Assembly: GCA_016124195.1 (NCBI GenBank)
Contig: WGOE01000009.1
Span: forward strand, 124,001 to 188,000
DNA from: a bacterium
GTDB lineage: Bacteria; Pseudomonadota; Alphaproteobacteria; Rhodobacterales; Rhodobacteraceae
Length of the DNA stretch: 64,000 nt
Direction: 5' to 3'
Shown here: piece after piece, positions 16,590-24,865 of the stretch
How the letters are laid out: each line of letters begins with the position of its first letter
Numbering within the stretch: the first letter of the stretch is position 1
The notes under the pieces: model-generated
Databases searched by the model: none
The model's input: the letters and a program-made list of their open reading frames with translations, nothing else
What the model was told of the DNA's origin: nothing
Program-made: the position numbers and the translations under genes

Positions 16590-16868
16590 TCAGTCGCCGA
16601 TCTCTTCCAGACGGAAGTCGCGCAGGATGTGACGGGTTGCGGCAAACCAGGCGCTGTCGCGGGTGCGCGCCTGATGCGCGTCAAAGCTGGCACGGTCGCG
16701 GAAGGACTCGAGGACTTCATGGATCATCGGGTCATCGCAGGGGACGATTTCGAATTGCAGACAGCCCGGTTCTGCGCGGGTCAGCCGGACGTGTTCGGTC
16801 AGGTGCCGGCGCAGTGCCTGCAGTTCGTCCTGGTTGACGCAGACCATCCGACCGCGCAGCCGTATCAT
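16590..16868 (-). CDS. Antibiotic biosynthesis monooxygenase (ABM) domain protein
   Basis: A 92-residue single ABM/YgiN-like dimeric ferredoxin-fold protein with the pattern RHLTEHVRLTRAEPGCLQFE, then a VLESFRDRASFDAHQ segment, typical of the family. Family members include quinol monooxygenases and heme-degrading enzymes; the substrate here is unknown. The ATG at 16868 fits family length. A longer frame to 17057 runs through a palindromic repeat and the antisense of guaA. It is downstream of guaA in the same direction but separated by the palindrome pair at 16883-16954. Confidence 0.82.
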   Translation of the reverse strand: MIRLRGRMVCVNQDELQALRRHLTEHVRLTRAEPGCLQFEIVPCDDPMIHEVLESFRDRASFDAHQARTRDSAWFAATRHILRDFRLEEIGD

Positions 16869-16882
16869 CTTTGCCCCGCGCC

Positions 16883-16954
16883 CGAATTTTCTGCGAAAAT
16901 TCGATGGCTGATCCGGCCTCGCGCAGGCGCAAGCTGATTTTTCGCAGAAAAATC
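16883..16954. repeat. Paired TTTTCTGCGAAAA palindromes after guaA
   Basis: CGAATTTTCTGCGAAAATTCG (16883-16903) has a 9-bp stem on TGC, and GATTTTTCGCAGAAAAATC (16936-16954) has an 8-bp stem on GCA. The cores TTTTCTGCGAAAA and TTTTCGCAGAAAA are reverse complements, so the two palindromes can also pair with each other. The second begins 6 bases past the guaA stop codon on the minus strand. A sibling pair lies at 41281-41335. The likely role is termination or 3'-end protection. Confidence 0.85.
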
Positions 16955-16959
16955 GGGCG

Positions 16960-18516
16960 TCATTCGAGTTCGATCGTCCCGGGCGGCTTGGACGTGCAAT
17001 CGTAGAACACCCGGTTGACGCCCTTGACCTCGTTGATGATCCGCGTCGCGGTCTCACCGAGGAATTCGTGGCTGAACGGGTAATAATCGGCCGTCATGCC
17101 ATCCACGCTCGTCACCGCCCGCAGGGCCAGCGCATAGTCATAGGTGCGCCCGTCGCCCATCACCCCCACCGTCTTCATCGGCAGGATGGCGGCGAAGGCC
17201 TGCCAGATCTCGTCGTAAAGCCCATGCTTGCGGATCTGGTCGATATAGACCGCATCGGCGCGGCGCAGGATGTCCAGTTTCTCTGCAGTGATCTCGCCCG
17301 GGCAGCGGATCGCGAGACCCGGGCCGGGGAAAGGGTGGCGCCCGATGAAGCTGGCCGGCAGGCCGAGTTCGCGGCCAAGCGCGCGGACCTCGTCCTTGAA
17401 GAGCTCGCGGAGCGGCTCGACCAGTTTAAGCCCCATCTTTTCCGGCAATCCGCCGACATTGTGGTGCGATTTGATCGTGACCGAAGGCCCGCCCGAGAAG
17501 CTGACGCTTTCGATCACATCGGGGTATAGCGTGCCCTGTGCCAGAAATTTCGCCCCGCCCACCTCATGCGCGTGTTTCTGGAACACGTCGATGAAGAGGC
17601 GCCCGATGGTCTTGCGCTTGACCTCGGGGTCCGACACGCCCTCGAGCGCGCCCAAAAACAAGGCACTTTCGTCGGCATGGATCAGCGGGATGTTGTAGGT
17701 GTCGCGGAACATCGACACGACCTGTTCGGCCTCGCCCAGCCGCAGAAGGCCGTGATCGACGAAGACGCAGGTCAGCTGATCGCCGATCGCCTCGTGGATC
17801 AGCACGGCCGCGACCGAGCTGTCCACCCCGCCCGACAGGCCGCAGATCACCTTGGCATCGCCCACCTGGTCGCGGATCTTGCGGATCGCCTCCTCGCGAT
17901 AGGCGCCCATGGTCCAGTCGCCCTTGAAGCCGGCGAGCTTGACGAAATTCGCGTAAAGCTCGGCGCCTTTCGGCGTATGGTGCACTTCGGGATGAAATTG
18001 TACGGCGTAAAACCGGCGCGCCACATCGGCCGTGATGGCATAGGGCGCATTGGGCGAGGTGCCATAGACCGCAAAGCCGGGTGCCAGCTTCGAGACATGG
18101 TCGCCATGGCTCATCCAGACCTGCTCGGCCCCCGCAGCGAACCAGCCGTCCAGCAGCGGCAGCCTCTCGGCGCCGGGCGTCACATAGGCCTTGCCGAATT
18201 CCGCCGTGCCATGGCCGCCTTCGACATGGCCGCCCAGCACATGCATCATCACCTGCTGGCCATAGCAGATGCCCAGGATCGGCACGCCAAGGTCAAACAC
18301 CCCCTTGGGCGGCATCGGCGCGCCCTCCCAATAGACCGAGGCCGGCCCACCGGAGAAGATCACCGCCTTGGGCGCAAAGGCCGCAAGGAAGGCCTCGTCG
18401 ATCTTGTTGTAGGGGTGAATCTCGCAATAGACGTTCAACTCGCGCAGGCGGCGCGCGATCAGCTGCGTCACCTGAGAGCCGAAGTCGATGATCAGAAGGC
18501 GGTCATGCTGGGTCAT
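16960..18516 (-). CDS. guaA: GMP synthase (glutamine-hydrolysing)
   Basis: A 518-residue cytoplasmic enzyme that converts XMP to GMP with glutamine and ATP. The N-terminal class I amidotransferase has the catalytic Cys in GICYGQQVM (about residue 85) and the His in VQFHPEVHH. The ATP-pyrophosphatase domain has the PP-loop GLSGGVDSS (about residue 225), and the C-terminal dimerisation domain ends in [12 protein letters not shown]. The start ATG at 18516 gives the usual [18 protein letters not shown]; an earlier in-frame codon would add 19 residues. It is divergent from the MttB-like gene. guaB is about 43 kb away in this window. Confidence 0.98.
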   Translation of the reverse strand: MTQHDRLLIIDFGSQVTQLIARRLRELNVYCEIHPYNKIDEAFLAAFAPKAVIFSGGPASVYWEGAPMPPKGVFDLGVPILGICYGQQVMMHVLGGHVEGGHGTAEFGKAYVTPGAERLPLLDGWFAAGAEQVWMSHGDHVSKLAPGFAVYGTSPNAPYAITADVARRFYAVQFHPEVHHTPKGAELYANFVKLAGFKGDWTMGAYREEAIRKIRDQVGDAKVICGLSGGVDSSVAAVLIHEAIGDQLTCVFVDHGLLRLGEAEQVVSMFRDTYNIPLIHADESALFLGALEGVSDPEVKRKTIGRLFIDVFQKHAHEVGGAKFLAQGTLYPDVIESVSFSGGPSVTIKSHHNVGGLPEKMGLKLVEPLRELFKDEVRALGRELGLPASFIGRHPFPGPGLAIRCPGEITAEKLDILRRADAVYIDQIRKHGLYDEIWQAFAAILPMKTVGVMGDGRTYDYALALRAVTSVDGMTADYYPFSHEFLGETATRIINEVKGVNRVFYDCTSKPPGTIELE

Positions 18517-18635
18517 GCGCCCCCATAGCTTGCCGGGGGCGGATTCACAAGCGGTCAGGGCAGCAGGCCCCACCCGGCAAGGGGGCGCAACGGGCTATAG
18601 TGCCGCGCGCTTGGACCTTTCGGCCGAAATGCCCC

Positions 18636-18667
18636 ACCATGTCGCCATCAGGACGCGACCATGTCGC
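18636..18667. promoter_or_regulatory. Direct 10-mer repeat in the guaA/mttB-like divergent region
   Basis: ACCATGTCGC occurs at 18636-18645 and 18658-18667, a 22-base period that places the copies on the same helix face. GTCGC and GCGAC also make a small dyad between them. A TATAGT at 18596-18601 may be a -10 for the plus-strand gene. This is the usual form of an activator or repressor double site; the protein is unknown. Confidence 0.4.
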
Positions 18668-18749
18668 ATTTGCTACGCAAGCGCCGCATTTCGGGGGCAG
18701 GGGTTTGGCCGGGCGGCGCATAAGGGTCCAAACCGAAATGGAGACGAGA

Positions 18750-20294
18750 ATGAGCGATACGGGTGCAGCACGCCGGGTGCGTGGCGGCGGCGGGGCGACG
18801 CGCCGGGCGGAACGGACGGCGGTCAGCTTCGAGACCGCGCGCTTCATTTCGCGCAACATCCCCAACTTCGATATCCTCAACGAGGAAGCCCTGCAGATCA
18901 TCGAATGGAACGCCGAAACCGTTCTGGAAGAGATCGGCGTGAACTTCGTGGAAAATCCGGCCGCCCTGCAACGCTGGCGCGATGCCGGGGCCGATGTGAA
19001 GGGCGAAAGGGTGCATATCCCGCGTGGCCTCGCGCGGAAGCTGTGCTCCACCGCCCCGGCGAGCTTCACCCAGCACGCCCGCAACCCGGCCCGCAATGTC
19101 GAGGTCGGCGGCAAGAATCTGGTGCTGGCCCCGGTCTATGGCCCGCCCTTCGTGCGCGATGCCGAAGGCGGGCGGCGCTATGCCACGATCGAGGATTTCC
19201 GCAATTTCGTGAAGCTGGGCTATATGTCGCGCTGGCTGCACCATTCGGGTGGCACGGTCTGCGAGCCGACCGACATCGCCGTCAACAAGCGCCATCTCGA
19301 CATGGTGCTGGCCCACATGACGCTGTCGGACAAGCCCTACATGGGTTCGGTCACCGAACCGTCGCGCGCGGCCGATACCGTGGCCATGTCCAAGATTTTG
19401 TTCGGCAATGACTTTGTCGACCAGAACACGGTCTGCACCTCGCTGATCAACATCAACTCGCCGATGACCTTCGACGGCATCATGATGGGCGCGCTGGAAG
19501 TTTACGCCCAGGCCAATCAGGCCAGCATCGTGTCGCCCTTCATCGTGGGCGGGGCCATGGCACCGGTCACGGTGGCGGGCACGCTGACGCAGGTTCTGGC
19601 CGAGGTCCTGGCCGGCGTGGCCTACAGCCAGCTGATCCGCCCCGGTGCGCCGGTGATCGCGGGCGCCTTCGTGACCTCGATCGACATGAACTCGGGCGCG
19701 CCGACCTTCGGGACACCCGAAGCCGCCCATATCACCTATGGCGCGGGGCAACTGGTGCGCCGTCTGGGGCTGCCCTACCGGTCGGGCGGGGCCTTCTGCG
19801 GATCGAAGCTGCCTGATGCGCAGGCGGCCTACGAATCAGCCAACAGCCTGAACATGGCCCTGCTGGCCGGAGTGAACTTCATGCTGCATGCCTGCGGCTG
19901 GCTCGAGGGGGGCCTCGTGTCCTCTTATGAAAAGTTCGTGATGGATGCCGACCAGCTTGGCACGCTGCACCACCTCGCCCAAGGCATCCACATGGACACC
20001 AACGGCCAGGCCATGGACGCGATCCGCGAGGTCGGACCGGGCGGCCACTACCTTGGCTGCGAACACACCCAGGCCAATTTCAAGACCGCCTTCTGGCGCA
20101 GCGACCTCTTCGATTACAAGCCCTTCGAGACCTGGGCCGAAGAGGGCGCGCGCGACACGCAGGCGCTGGCCTCGGAACGCGTCAAGAAGATGCTGGGCGA
20201 TTACGTGCAGCCGCATCTGGACGAGGCCAAGCAGGAAGAGCTGGAGGCTTTCGTCGCCACAAGGAAGGCCTCCATGCCGGACGCCTTCATCTGA
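18750..20294 (+). CDS. MttB-like trimethylamine methyltransferase family protein (no pyrrolysine)
   Basis: A 514-residue member of the MttB superfamily, whose characterised members transfer methyl groups from trimethylamine (pyrrolysine enzymes) or glycine betaine and other quaternary amines (non-pyrrolysine MtgB-type) to a corrinoid protein. The frame has no internal UAG, so it belongs to the non-Pyl branch. The sequence includes ETVLEEIGVNF, HHSGGTVCEPTDIAV and GAQ-type barrel segments. Start: the ATG at 18750 follows GGAGACGAGA; an ATG at 18738 is also possible. The partner corrinoid protein and reactivase are not beside it, so the acceptor must be encoded elsewhere. It is followed by a strong bidirectional terminator. 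Confidence 0.85.
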   Translation: MSDTGAARRVRGGGGATRRAERTAVSFETARFISRNIPNFDILNEEALQIIEWNAETVLEEIGVNFVENPAALQRWRDAGADVKGERVHIPRGLARKLCSTAPASFTQHARNPARNVEVGGKNLVLAPVYGPPFVRDAEGGRRYATIEDFRNFVKLGYMSRWLHHSGGTVCEPTDIAVNKRHLDMVLAHMTLSDKPYMGSVTEPSRAADTVAMSKILFGNDFVDQNTVCTSLININSPMTFDGIMMGALEVYAQANQASIVSPFIVGGAMAPVTVAGTLTQVLAEVLAGVAYSQLIRPGAPVIAGAFVTSIDMNSGAPTFGTPEAAHITYGAGQLVRRLGLPYRSGGAFCGSKLPDAQAAYESANSLNMALLAGVNFMLHACGWLEGGLVSSYEKFVMDADQLGTLHHLAQGIHMDTNGQAMDAIREVGPGGHYLGCEHTQANFKTAFWRSDLFDYKPFETWAEEGARDTQALASERVKKMLGDYVQPHLDEAKQEELEAFVATRKASMPDAFI

Positions 20295-20337
20295 GACAGC
20301 AATTTCGTCAAGGATAGCAAGCGTTTCGGAAACAATC

Positions 20338-20373
20338 AAAAGCCCGCGCCAATCCCCATTGGCGCGGGCTTTT
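20338..20373. terminator. Bidirectional intrinsic terminator
   Basis: GCCCGCGCCAAT (20342-20353) and ATTGGCGCGGGC (20358-20369) form a perfect 12-bp stem with a CCCC loop, flanked by four A on the left and four T on the right. It serves both the plus-strand MttB-like gene and the minus-strand DUF6477 gene that ends at 20379. Confidence 0.95.
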
Positions 20374-20378
20374 CGGCC

Positions 20379-20669
20379 TCAAAGGCTGACGACGACGCGC
20401 GGCAGCAGACGCACCTCGGCCATCAGCGCGATCAGAACTTCGATGTGGCGCACCACCGAATAGCCGGCATCGCCGCGCTGGCGGTCTTCCTCCATCATTT
20501 CCTCTTCATTCAGCAAACGCGGCACAGAACGGTCCGGAGAGGGCTGCTGACCGTCCAGAAGCCGCTTCAGATCGCGTTCGCGGCGATAGTCGCTCAGGCC
20601 CAGGCGGGCGGCGCGGATCAAGAGTTTCGGGCGGCGCAGGTCGGACAGAAGGGCGCGAAAATCGGTCAT
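20379..20669 (-). CDS. DUF6477-type small protein
   Basis: A 96-residue protein, MTDFRALLSDLRRPKLLIRA at the start, with LSDYRRERDLKRLL and HIEVLIALMAEVRLLP segments. This is the conserved Rhodobacterales family I know as DUF6477; its function is unknown. It is probably mostly helical and cytoplasmic. The start at 20669 fits the family; an earlier codon would add 14 residues. It is transcribed away from the GafA-like gene across an AT-rich 160-base gap and so may share control with it. Confidence 0.75.
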   Translation of the reverse strand: MTDFRALLSDLRRPKLLIRAARLGLSDYRRERDLKRLLDGQQPSPDRSVPRLLNEEEMMEEDRQRGDAGYSVVRHIEVLIALMAEVRLLPRVVVSL

Positions 20670-20829
20670 GGCAGTGACTCCGTGTAGGTCTTGTTTCGAC
20701 CCGCACATCATGCGTCAGCACAACCAAGCGTTGCATATCTGCCGTTTCCAGCGCGCGATGGTTACTGCTTTGTTTAAGATTTCGAAACAATTATAGCGAA
20801 TACGTCAAAAATTAACCTTTGGGTAATCA
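20670..20829. promoter_or_regulatory. Divergent AT-rich promoter region, DUF6477 / GafA-like gene
   Basis: This 160-base gap is clearly more AT-rich than its surroundings. TTAACC (20812-20817) followed by GGGTAA (20821-20826) makes a near-dyad just before the GafA-like start. TTAACC resembles a single CtrA half-site, but the full TTAA-N7-TTAA pattern is absent. TTTAAG occurs at 20773-20778. No convincing -35/-10 pair could be assigned. Confidence 0.45.
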
Positions 20830-22014
20830 ATGCCGCTCACGGTTGCAAAAGAGTACAATTCGAACATAGGGCCTCTCGGGCCCGCTGCGGATCCCATGAT
20901 GCAATCGAATCTGAGTGTCGCCTTGACCCTGCCGGCCTGGATACCGGATGCGGTGCGGCTTTATCTTGACCACACCGAGACGGGCCTGTCGTTGCGCGCC
21001 ATCGCCCGGCGCGACGGACGACATGCCTCGACCATCCTGCGCCAGGTGCGCCGCTACGAAGGCCGCCGCGACGATCCCTTGCTGGACGAAGCGCTGGACA
21101 ACCTCGCACGGCAGCAGGGAGCCCTGTCCTCAGATCCAGCCAGAAAGGATGCCGAAATGTCCGCCCCCCTGCGTCATCAGACCCTTGCGCTTGACGAAGC
21201 CACCATCCAGCGCGAAGGCCGCCGCATCCTGCGCCGCCTGGCCGAACCCGGCTCGGTCCTGGCCGTGGCGCCCGACATGGAAAAGGCGGTGGTGATGCGC
21301 GAATTCCCCGATGGCCGGTCGGCACGGACGGGCGTGGTGGACCGCGCCTTCGCCCAGGCCTTCGCGCTGAAGGAATGGATCAGCCTGCGCAAGGCGGGCC
21401 GGGTCACGAGCTACGAGATGCCGGCCACGGGGCGGCTTGCCCTCAAGCGCATGGTCGAGGAAGAAGAGTCCGGTCGCGCGGGTCTGGCCGAAGCCCCGAT
21501 GGCCTTTGCCGGACAGCATCGCGAGTGGGCCGAACGCGACATCGCCACGGAGGAGGGGCCGCGCCGGATGCGTTACAATCTTGCCGAAAGCCCGGTGGCG
21601 GTACTCGGGCGGCGGCGCGACAAGGATGGCAAACCGTTCCTGTCGCCCGAATTGATCGATGCCGCCGAACGCCTGCGCGAGGATTTCGAACTGGCGCAGA
21701 TGGGGCCGCGCGTGGCGCAGAACTGGGAAAGGTTCCTGACCACGGGCGACCGCGGCGGGTTCAAGTCGGACAGCGGTCTGGCGGAAGGCCCGCGCGTGGC
21801 GCGCGACCGTGTTTCGGCGGCACTTCGCGACCTTGGCCCGGGGCTTGGCGATGTGGCGCTCAGGGTCTGCTGTTTTCTGGAAGGCGTCGAGGCCTGCGAG
21901 CGCCGGATGGGCTGGGCGGCGCGATCGGGCAAGATCGTGCTGCGCATCGCCCTGCAACGCCTGCGCCGGCATTATGATGAAACCTACGGCCGCTCTGGCC
22001 CGCTGATCGGGTAG
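20830..22014 (+). CDS. gafA: Helix-turn-helix / DUF6456 protein, candidate GTA activator GafA
   Basis: A 394-residue protein. A helix-turn-helix lies at about residues 45-80 (YLDHTETGLSLRAIARRDGR, then ASTILRQVRRYE) and a C-terminal domain from about residue 260 (SPELIDAAERLREDFELAQM, then VSAALRDLGPGLGDVALRVC) matches what I know as DUF6456. This architecture and size recall GafA of R. capsulatus, the direct activator of the gene transfer agent promoter, whose expression depends on CtrA and quorum sensing. The name is from memory of that family, not from a search. The start is uncertain: no ribosome binding site precedes the ATG at 20830, and an ATG at 20896 is possible. The TAG stop lies inside a GTAGGATGGGC repeat. 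No GTA structural genes are in the window. Confidence 0.6.
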   Translation: MPLTVAKEYNSNIGPLGPAADPMMQSNLSVALTLPAWIPDAVRLYLDHTETGLSLRAIARRDGRHASTILRQVRRYEGRRDDPLLDEALDNLARQQGALSSDPARKDAEMSAPLRHQTLALDEATIQREGRRILRRLAEPGSVLAVAPDMEKAVVMREFPDGRSARTGVVDRAFAQAFALKEWISLRKAGRVTSYEMPATGRLALKRMVEEEESGRAGLAEAPMAFAGQHREWAERDIATEEGPRRMRYNLAESPVAVLGRRRDKDGKPFLSPELIDAAERLREDFELAQMGPRVAQNWERFLTTGDRGGFKSDSGLAEGPRVARDRVSAALRDLGPGLGDVALRVCCFLEGVEACERRMGWAARSGKIVLRIALQRLRRHYDETYGRSGPLIG

Positions 22015-22084
22015 GATGGGCAGATTGCCCATCCTACCAGCGGCCAACGTTGCAGAAGGTAGGATGGGCAATGTTGCCCATACT
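22010..22084. repeat. GTAGGATGGGC hairpin doublet (REP-like)
   Basis: GGTAGGATGGGCA (22010-22022) pairs perfectly with TGCCCATCCTACC (22026-22038) over a GAT loop. A second, less perfect copy runs GGTAGGATGGGCA, ATGT, TGCCCATACT at 22058-22084. The first unit contains the TAG stop (22012-22014) of the GafA-like gene. A similar doublet is at 44788-44845. Both lie between converging genes. Confidence 0.85.
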
Positions 22085-22149
22085 GCGCGACAGGGCCTGC
22101 GGCCGGCGCGCGCCCCGTCCTGCGCCTGCCCCGTCCTGCGGCGCGCGGT

Positions 22150-23100
22150 TCAGCCGACCTTGTCATCCTTGGCCTTCGCCTTTGCGTTGGGCGGGCCTTC
22201 CTCGAGGATCTTTTCGGACTTTTCAAGCGTTTCGTGGATGGACTTGAACTGCTTGAGGATCTCAAGCCGCTCTTTCAGTTCCGCGATCTCGTTCTTGAAC
22301 TTGCGTTCCAGCGCGCTCGCCTCGTCCGAGATCTTGCGGATCTTTGCGACATCGGCTTCGGCCTTTTTCAGGAACGGGGCGGCTGCCGTCGGTTTGCTGT
22401 CCTTGAGCGCGAAGTTCTTGGTCATGTTGGCCAGAACCTGCGCCGCCAGGTGATCGGCCTCCTTGACCATCATGCCAAGTTTCTTGTCCGTCAGGGGCAC
22501 CGGCACCTGGAGCTGCTTCTCGGGGTCCTTGCCCTTCTTCATTGCCTTGGCGATCAGATGCGTGATGAACTTGTCGTACTGTTCTTCATAGACATTCAGA
22601 TGCGGCGGCACCTTGTAGCGCAACTTGTAGGCATTGGTCAGCTCTTCGAACTGGGCCATCAGGCCCTCGCGCATCTTCTTGACCTTCTCGCGTTCGAGGT
22701 TCTTGTCCTTGGTCTTGTCGGCGGCGATCGCCTTGGCCATGGCCTGTGCCAGTTCATAGGCCTTGTTGGCGCTGGCCCGGCACTTGTCGCAATGCGTGTC
22801 AAGCAGCTTCAGTTCACTCGCCAGAAGCTTGCAGCTGGTGTCCAGCAGCTTCTTGGCATCGGCAAAGTCCTTGTCCTTGAGGAAATCGGCAAGCTTGGTC
22901 CCCGTCATTCCCGCTTCATAGGCAGCCAGCGCCGCGGCGCGCAGCTTCTTTTCCTGCTTTTCCAGATCGCTGTCGCGATCCTGCACGGCTTTCAACAGCG
23001 TCTCGGCGTCATCCATCGTGTATTTTTGCAGTTCCGGCGTCAATTTCCGCAGTTCTGCGCTGAATTTGATGAAAGTCTTTGACCAATCGTCCAAGATCAT
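22150..23100 (-). CDS. Lysine-rich coiled-coil protein of unknown function
   Basis: I do not recognise this 316-residue protein. It has no signal peptide or membrane segment, is unusually rich in Lys, Glu and Ala for this genome, and is almost wholly helical, with heptad-like stretches (for example [20 protein letters not shown] and [20 protein letters not shown]). A CDKC pair near residue 115 ([10 protein letters not shown]) and two other cysteines are present. The ATG at 23100 has a GGGAGAGAGG ribosome binding site. It is divergent from lipA and convergent with the GafA-like gene. It could be a scaffold or a phage-like helper; nothing in the sequence settles this. Confidence 0.8.
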   Translation of the reverse strand: MILDDWSKTFIKFSAELRKLTPELQKYTMDDAETLLKAVQDRDSDLEKQEKKLRAAALAAYEAGMTGTKLADFLKDKDFADAKKLLDTSCKLLASELKLLDTHCDKCRASANKAYELAQAMAKAIAADKTKDKNLEREKVKKMREGLMAQFEELTNAYKLRYKVPPHLNVYEEQYDKFITHLIAKAMKKGKDPEKQLQVPVPLTDKKLGMMVKEADHLAAQVLANMTKNFALKDSKPTAAAPFLKKAEADVAKIRKISDEASALERKFKNEIAELKERLEILKQFKSIHETLEKSEKILEEGPPNAKAKAKDDKVG

Positions 23101-23217
23101 ATCGCCTCTCTCCCGTCGCATGGCAGGTTTGCTTTGGGCCTTGAAGGCCAACTGACAACTTTTCATCCCTTCCGTCAAAGGTTAAGTGTGGTTCGGCCCG
23201 CATGCGAGGAACACCCG

Positions 23218-24174
23218 ATGACCGGACGCGATCTGAAACTGCCCGAAGAGCGCCACCCCGAAAAGGCGCACCGGGCTGACAATCCCCAGCCGAAAAAGCC
23301 CGACTGGATCCGCGTCAAGGCGCCCACATCGGAAGGTTACAAGCAGACCCGCGATATCCTGCGCGAGAAGAAACTGGTCACCGTCTGCGAAGAAGCCGGC
23401 TGCCCCAATGTCGGCGAATGCTGGAGCCAGGGTCACGCCACCATGATGATCATGGGCGAGATCTGCACGCGCGGCTGTTCGTTCTGCAACATCGCGACCG
23501 GCCGCCCCAAGGCGCTTGACACGTTCGAACCCGGCCGCGTCGCCCATGCGGTCAGCGAACTGGGCCTGAAACATGTCGTCGTCACCTCGGTCGACAGGGA
23601 CGATCTGGATGACGGCGGGGCGGAGCATTTCGCCATGACGATCCGCGCCATCCGCCACCGCGCCCCCGGCACCACGATCGAGGTTCTGACCCCCGATTTC
23701 TTGAAATGTCCGCCCTCGGCGCTGGAAAAGGTGGTCGAGGCGCGGCCCGATGTCTTCAACCACAACCTGGAAACCGTGCCCGGCCTTTACCCCGAAGTGC
23801 GGCCCGGCGCGCGCTATTTCCATTCCTTGCGCCTGTTGCAGAAGGTCAAGGAACTGGACCCGACCCTCTTCACCAAATCCGGCATCATGGTTGGCCTCGG
23901 CGAGGATCGTCAGGCCGTCACCCAGGTCATGGATGACATGCGCGCCGCCGATGTCGATTTCCTGACCATCGGCCAATATCTGCAGCCGACGCCGAAGCAC
24001 CACCGCGTCGACCGCTTCGTGACCCCCGACGAGTTCAAGTCCTACGAATCCGCCGCCTGGGGCAAGGGCTTCCTCATGGTATCGGCCACGCCGCTTACCC
24101 GGTCGTCCTATCACGCGGGCGACGATTTCGCCCGGCTGCGCGCCAACCGGATGGAAAAGCTGGGCCGGGCCTGA
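23218..24174 (+). CDS. lipA: Lipoyl synthase
   Basis: A 318-residue radical SAM enzyme that inserts two sulfurs into octanoylated E2 and GcvH domains to make lipoyl cofactor. The auxiliary 4Fe-4S cysteines are in [12 protein letters not shown] (about residue 60), the radical SAM triad in CTRGCSFC (about residue 85), and the C-terminal RSSYHA carries the conserved serine ligand of the auxiliary cluster. The ATG at 23218 follows GAGGAAC. It is divergent from the coiled-coil gene. Confidence 0.97.
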   Translation: MTGRDLKLPEERHPEKAHRADNPQPKKPDWIRVKAPTSEGYKQTRDILREKKLVTVCEEAGCPNVGECWSQGHATMMIMGEICTRGCSFCNIATGRPKALDTFEPGRVAHAVSELGLKHVVVTSVDRDDLDDGGAEHFAMTIRAIRHRAPGTTIEVLTPDFLKCPPSALEKVVEARPDVFNHNLETVPGLYPEVRPGARYFHSLRLLQKVKELDPTLFTKSGIMVGLGEDRQAVTQVMDDMRAADVDFLTIGQYLQPTPKHHRVDRFVTPDEFKSYESAAWGKGFLMVSATPLTRSSYHAGDDFARLRANRMEKLGRA

Positions 24175-24176
24175 CC

Positions 24177-24224
24177 GGGCTCAGGCCCGTCAGGGCTCAG
24201 GTCCATCAGAGTTCAGGCCGGCGG
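24177..24224. repeat. Degenerate 16-mer tandem repeat at the lipA/GST 3' ends
   Basis: GGGCTCAGGCCCGTCA (24177-24192), GGGCTCAGGTCCATCA (24193-24208) and a weaker GAGTTCAGGCCGGCGG (24209-24224) follow the lipA stop. The third unit contains the stop codon and last codons of the minus-strand GST gene. Confidence 0.7.
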
Positions 24225-24830
24225 CACGAAGGGTTGCGCGATTTCGGCGAAGACCGGCAATGCCTCGCAGGCCGCGGCATGGGCGATCAGGTCGGGGTAG
24301 GGGGTCAGGGCCAGATCGGGATGCGCCTCGGCCAGAAAGCGCAGCGCGCAGGCCACCGCGATATCGGCATGGGTCATTCGCGCGCCGAACCACCAGGGGC
24401 CGGGGCGCGCTGCCCGGTCCGCCTGCAAGGCCGCAAGGACCGCGCCGATCTGCAGGGCGCAGCGCGCCTCCCAGGTGGGCGAGGTCACATCATGCAGCAC
24501 CCTTTCATAGAACAGGCTCACCGCCTTTTCGGCCAGACCCGTGGCCAGCGTGGCGATCTTGAGCACCTTGTGACGTTCCGGCTCGTCACGTGGGCACAAA
24601 GGTGCGGCGGCCAGACTGTCGAGATAGTCGAGGATCATATGGCTGTCGGTCAGCACGAAGCCGTCCGGCAGCACGAGGGTCGGCACCCGCATCAGGGGGT
24701 TCAGCGCCCGGATCGCCGCGCCGTCAGCAAAGACCGACAGGGGCCGGTGTTCGAAGGCCATGTCGTAAAGCCGCAAGGCCACGCCGACGCGGCGCACGAA
24801 GGGGCTGTCATACTGGCCGATCAGGATCAT
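24213..24830 (-). CDS. Glutathione S-transferase family protein
   Basis: A 205-residue two-domain GST. The thioredoxin-like N-terminal domain begins MILIGQYDSPFVRRVGVALR with a Ser-Pro-Phe in the active-site position, followed by the cis-proline motif VPTLVLPDG and LTDSHMILDYLD (glutathione gamma-Glu contact). The helical C-terminal domain has the MTHADIAVACAL N-capping segment. Substrates are unknown. It is convergent with lipA and downstream of the diheme cytochrome gene by 35 bases, perhaps in the same transcript. Confidence 0.9.
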   Translation of the reverse strand: MILIGQYDSPFVRRVGVALRLYDMAFEHRPLSVFADGAAIRALNPLMRVPTLVLPDGFVLTDSHMILDYLDSLAAAPLCPRDEPERHKVLKIATLATGLAEKAVSLFYERVLHDVTSPTWEARCALQIGAVLAALQADRAARPGPWWFGARMTHADIAVACALRFLAEAHPDLALTPYPDLIAHAAACEALPVFAEIAQPFVPPA

Positions 24831-24865
24831 CTTGCACCACCTTTGCCAAAATGCCCGGCGCGCGG

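Noticed and set aside
20770-20826. Full CtrA site (TTAA-N7-TTAA) before the GafA-like gene
   Set aside because: Only isolated TTAA/TTAACC half-sites are present; spacing does not fit.
22150-23100. Phage or GTA structural gene
   Set aside because: No capsid, portal, tail or terminase motif here or nearby; composition alone is not enough.
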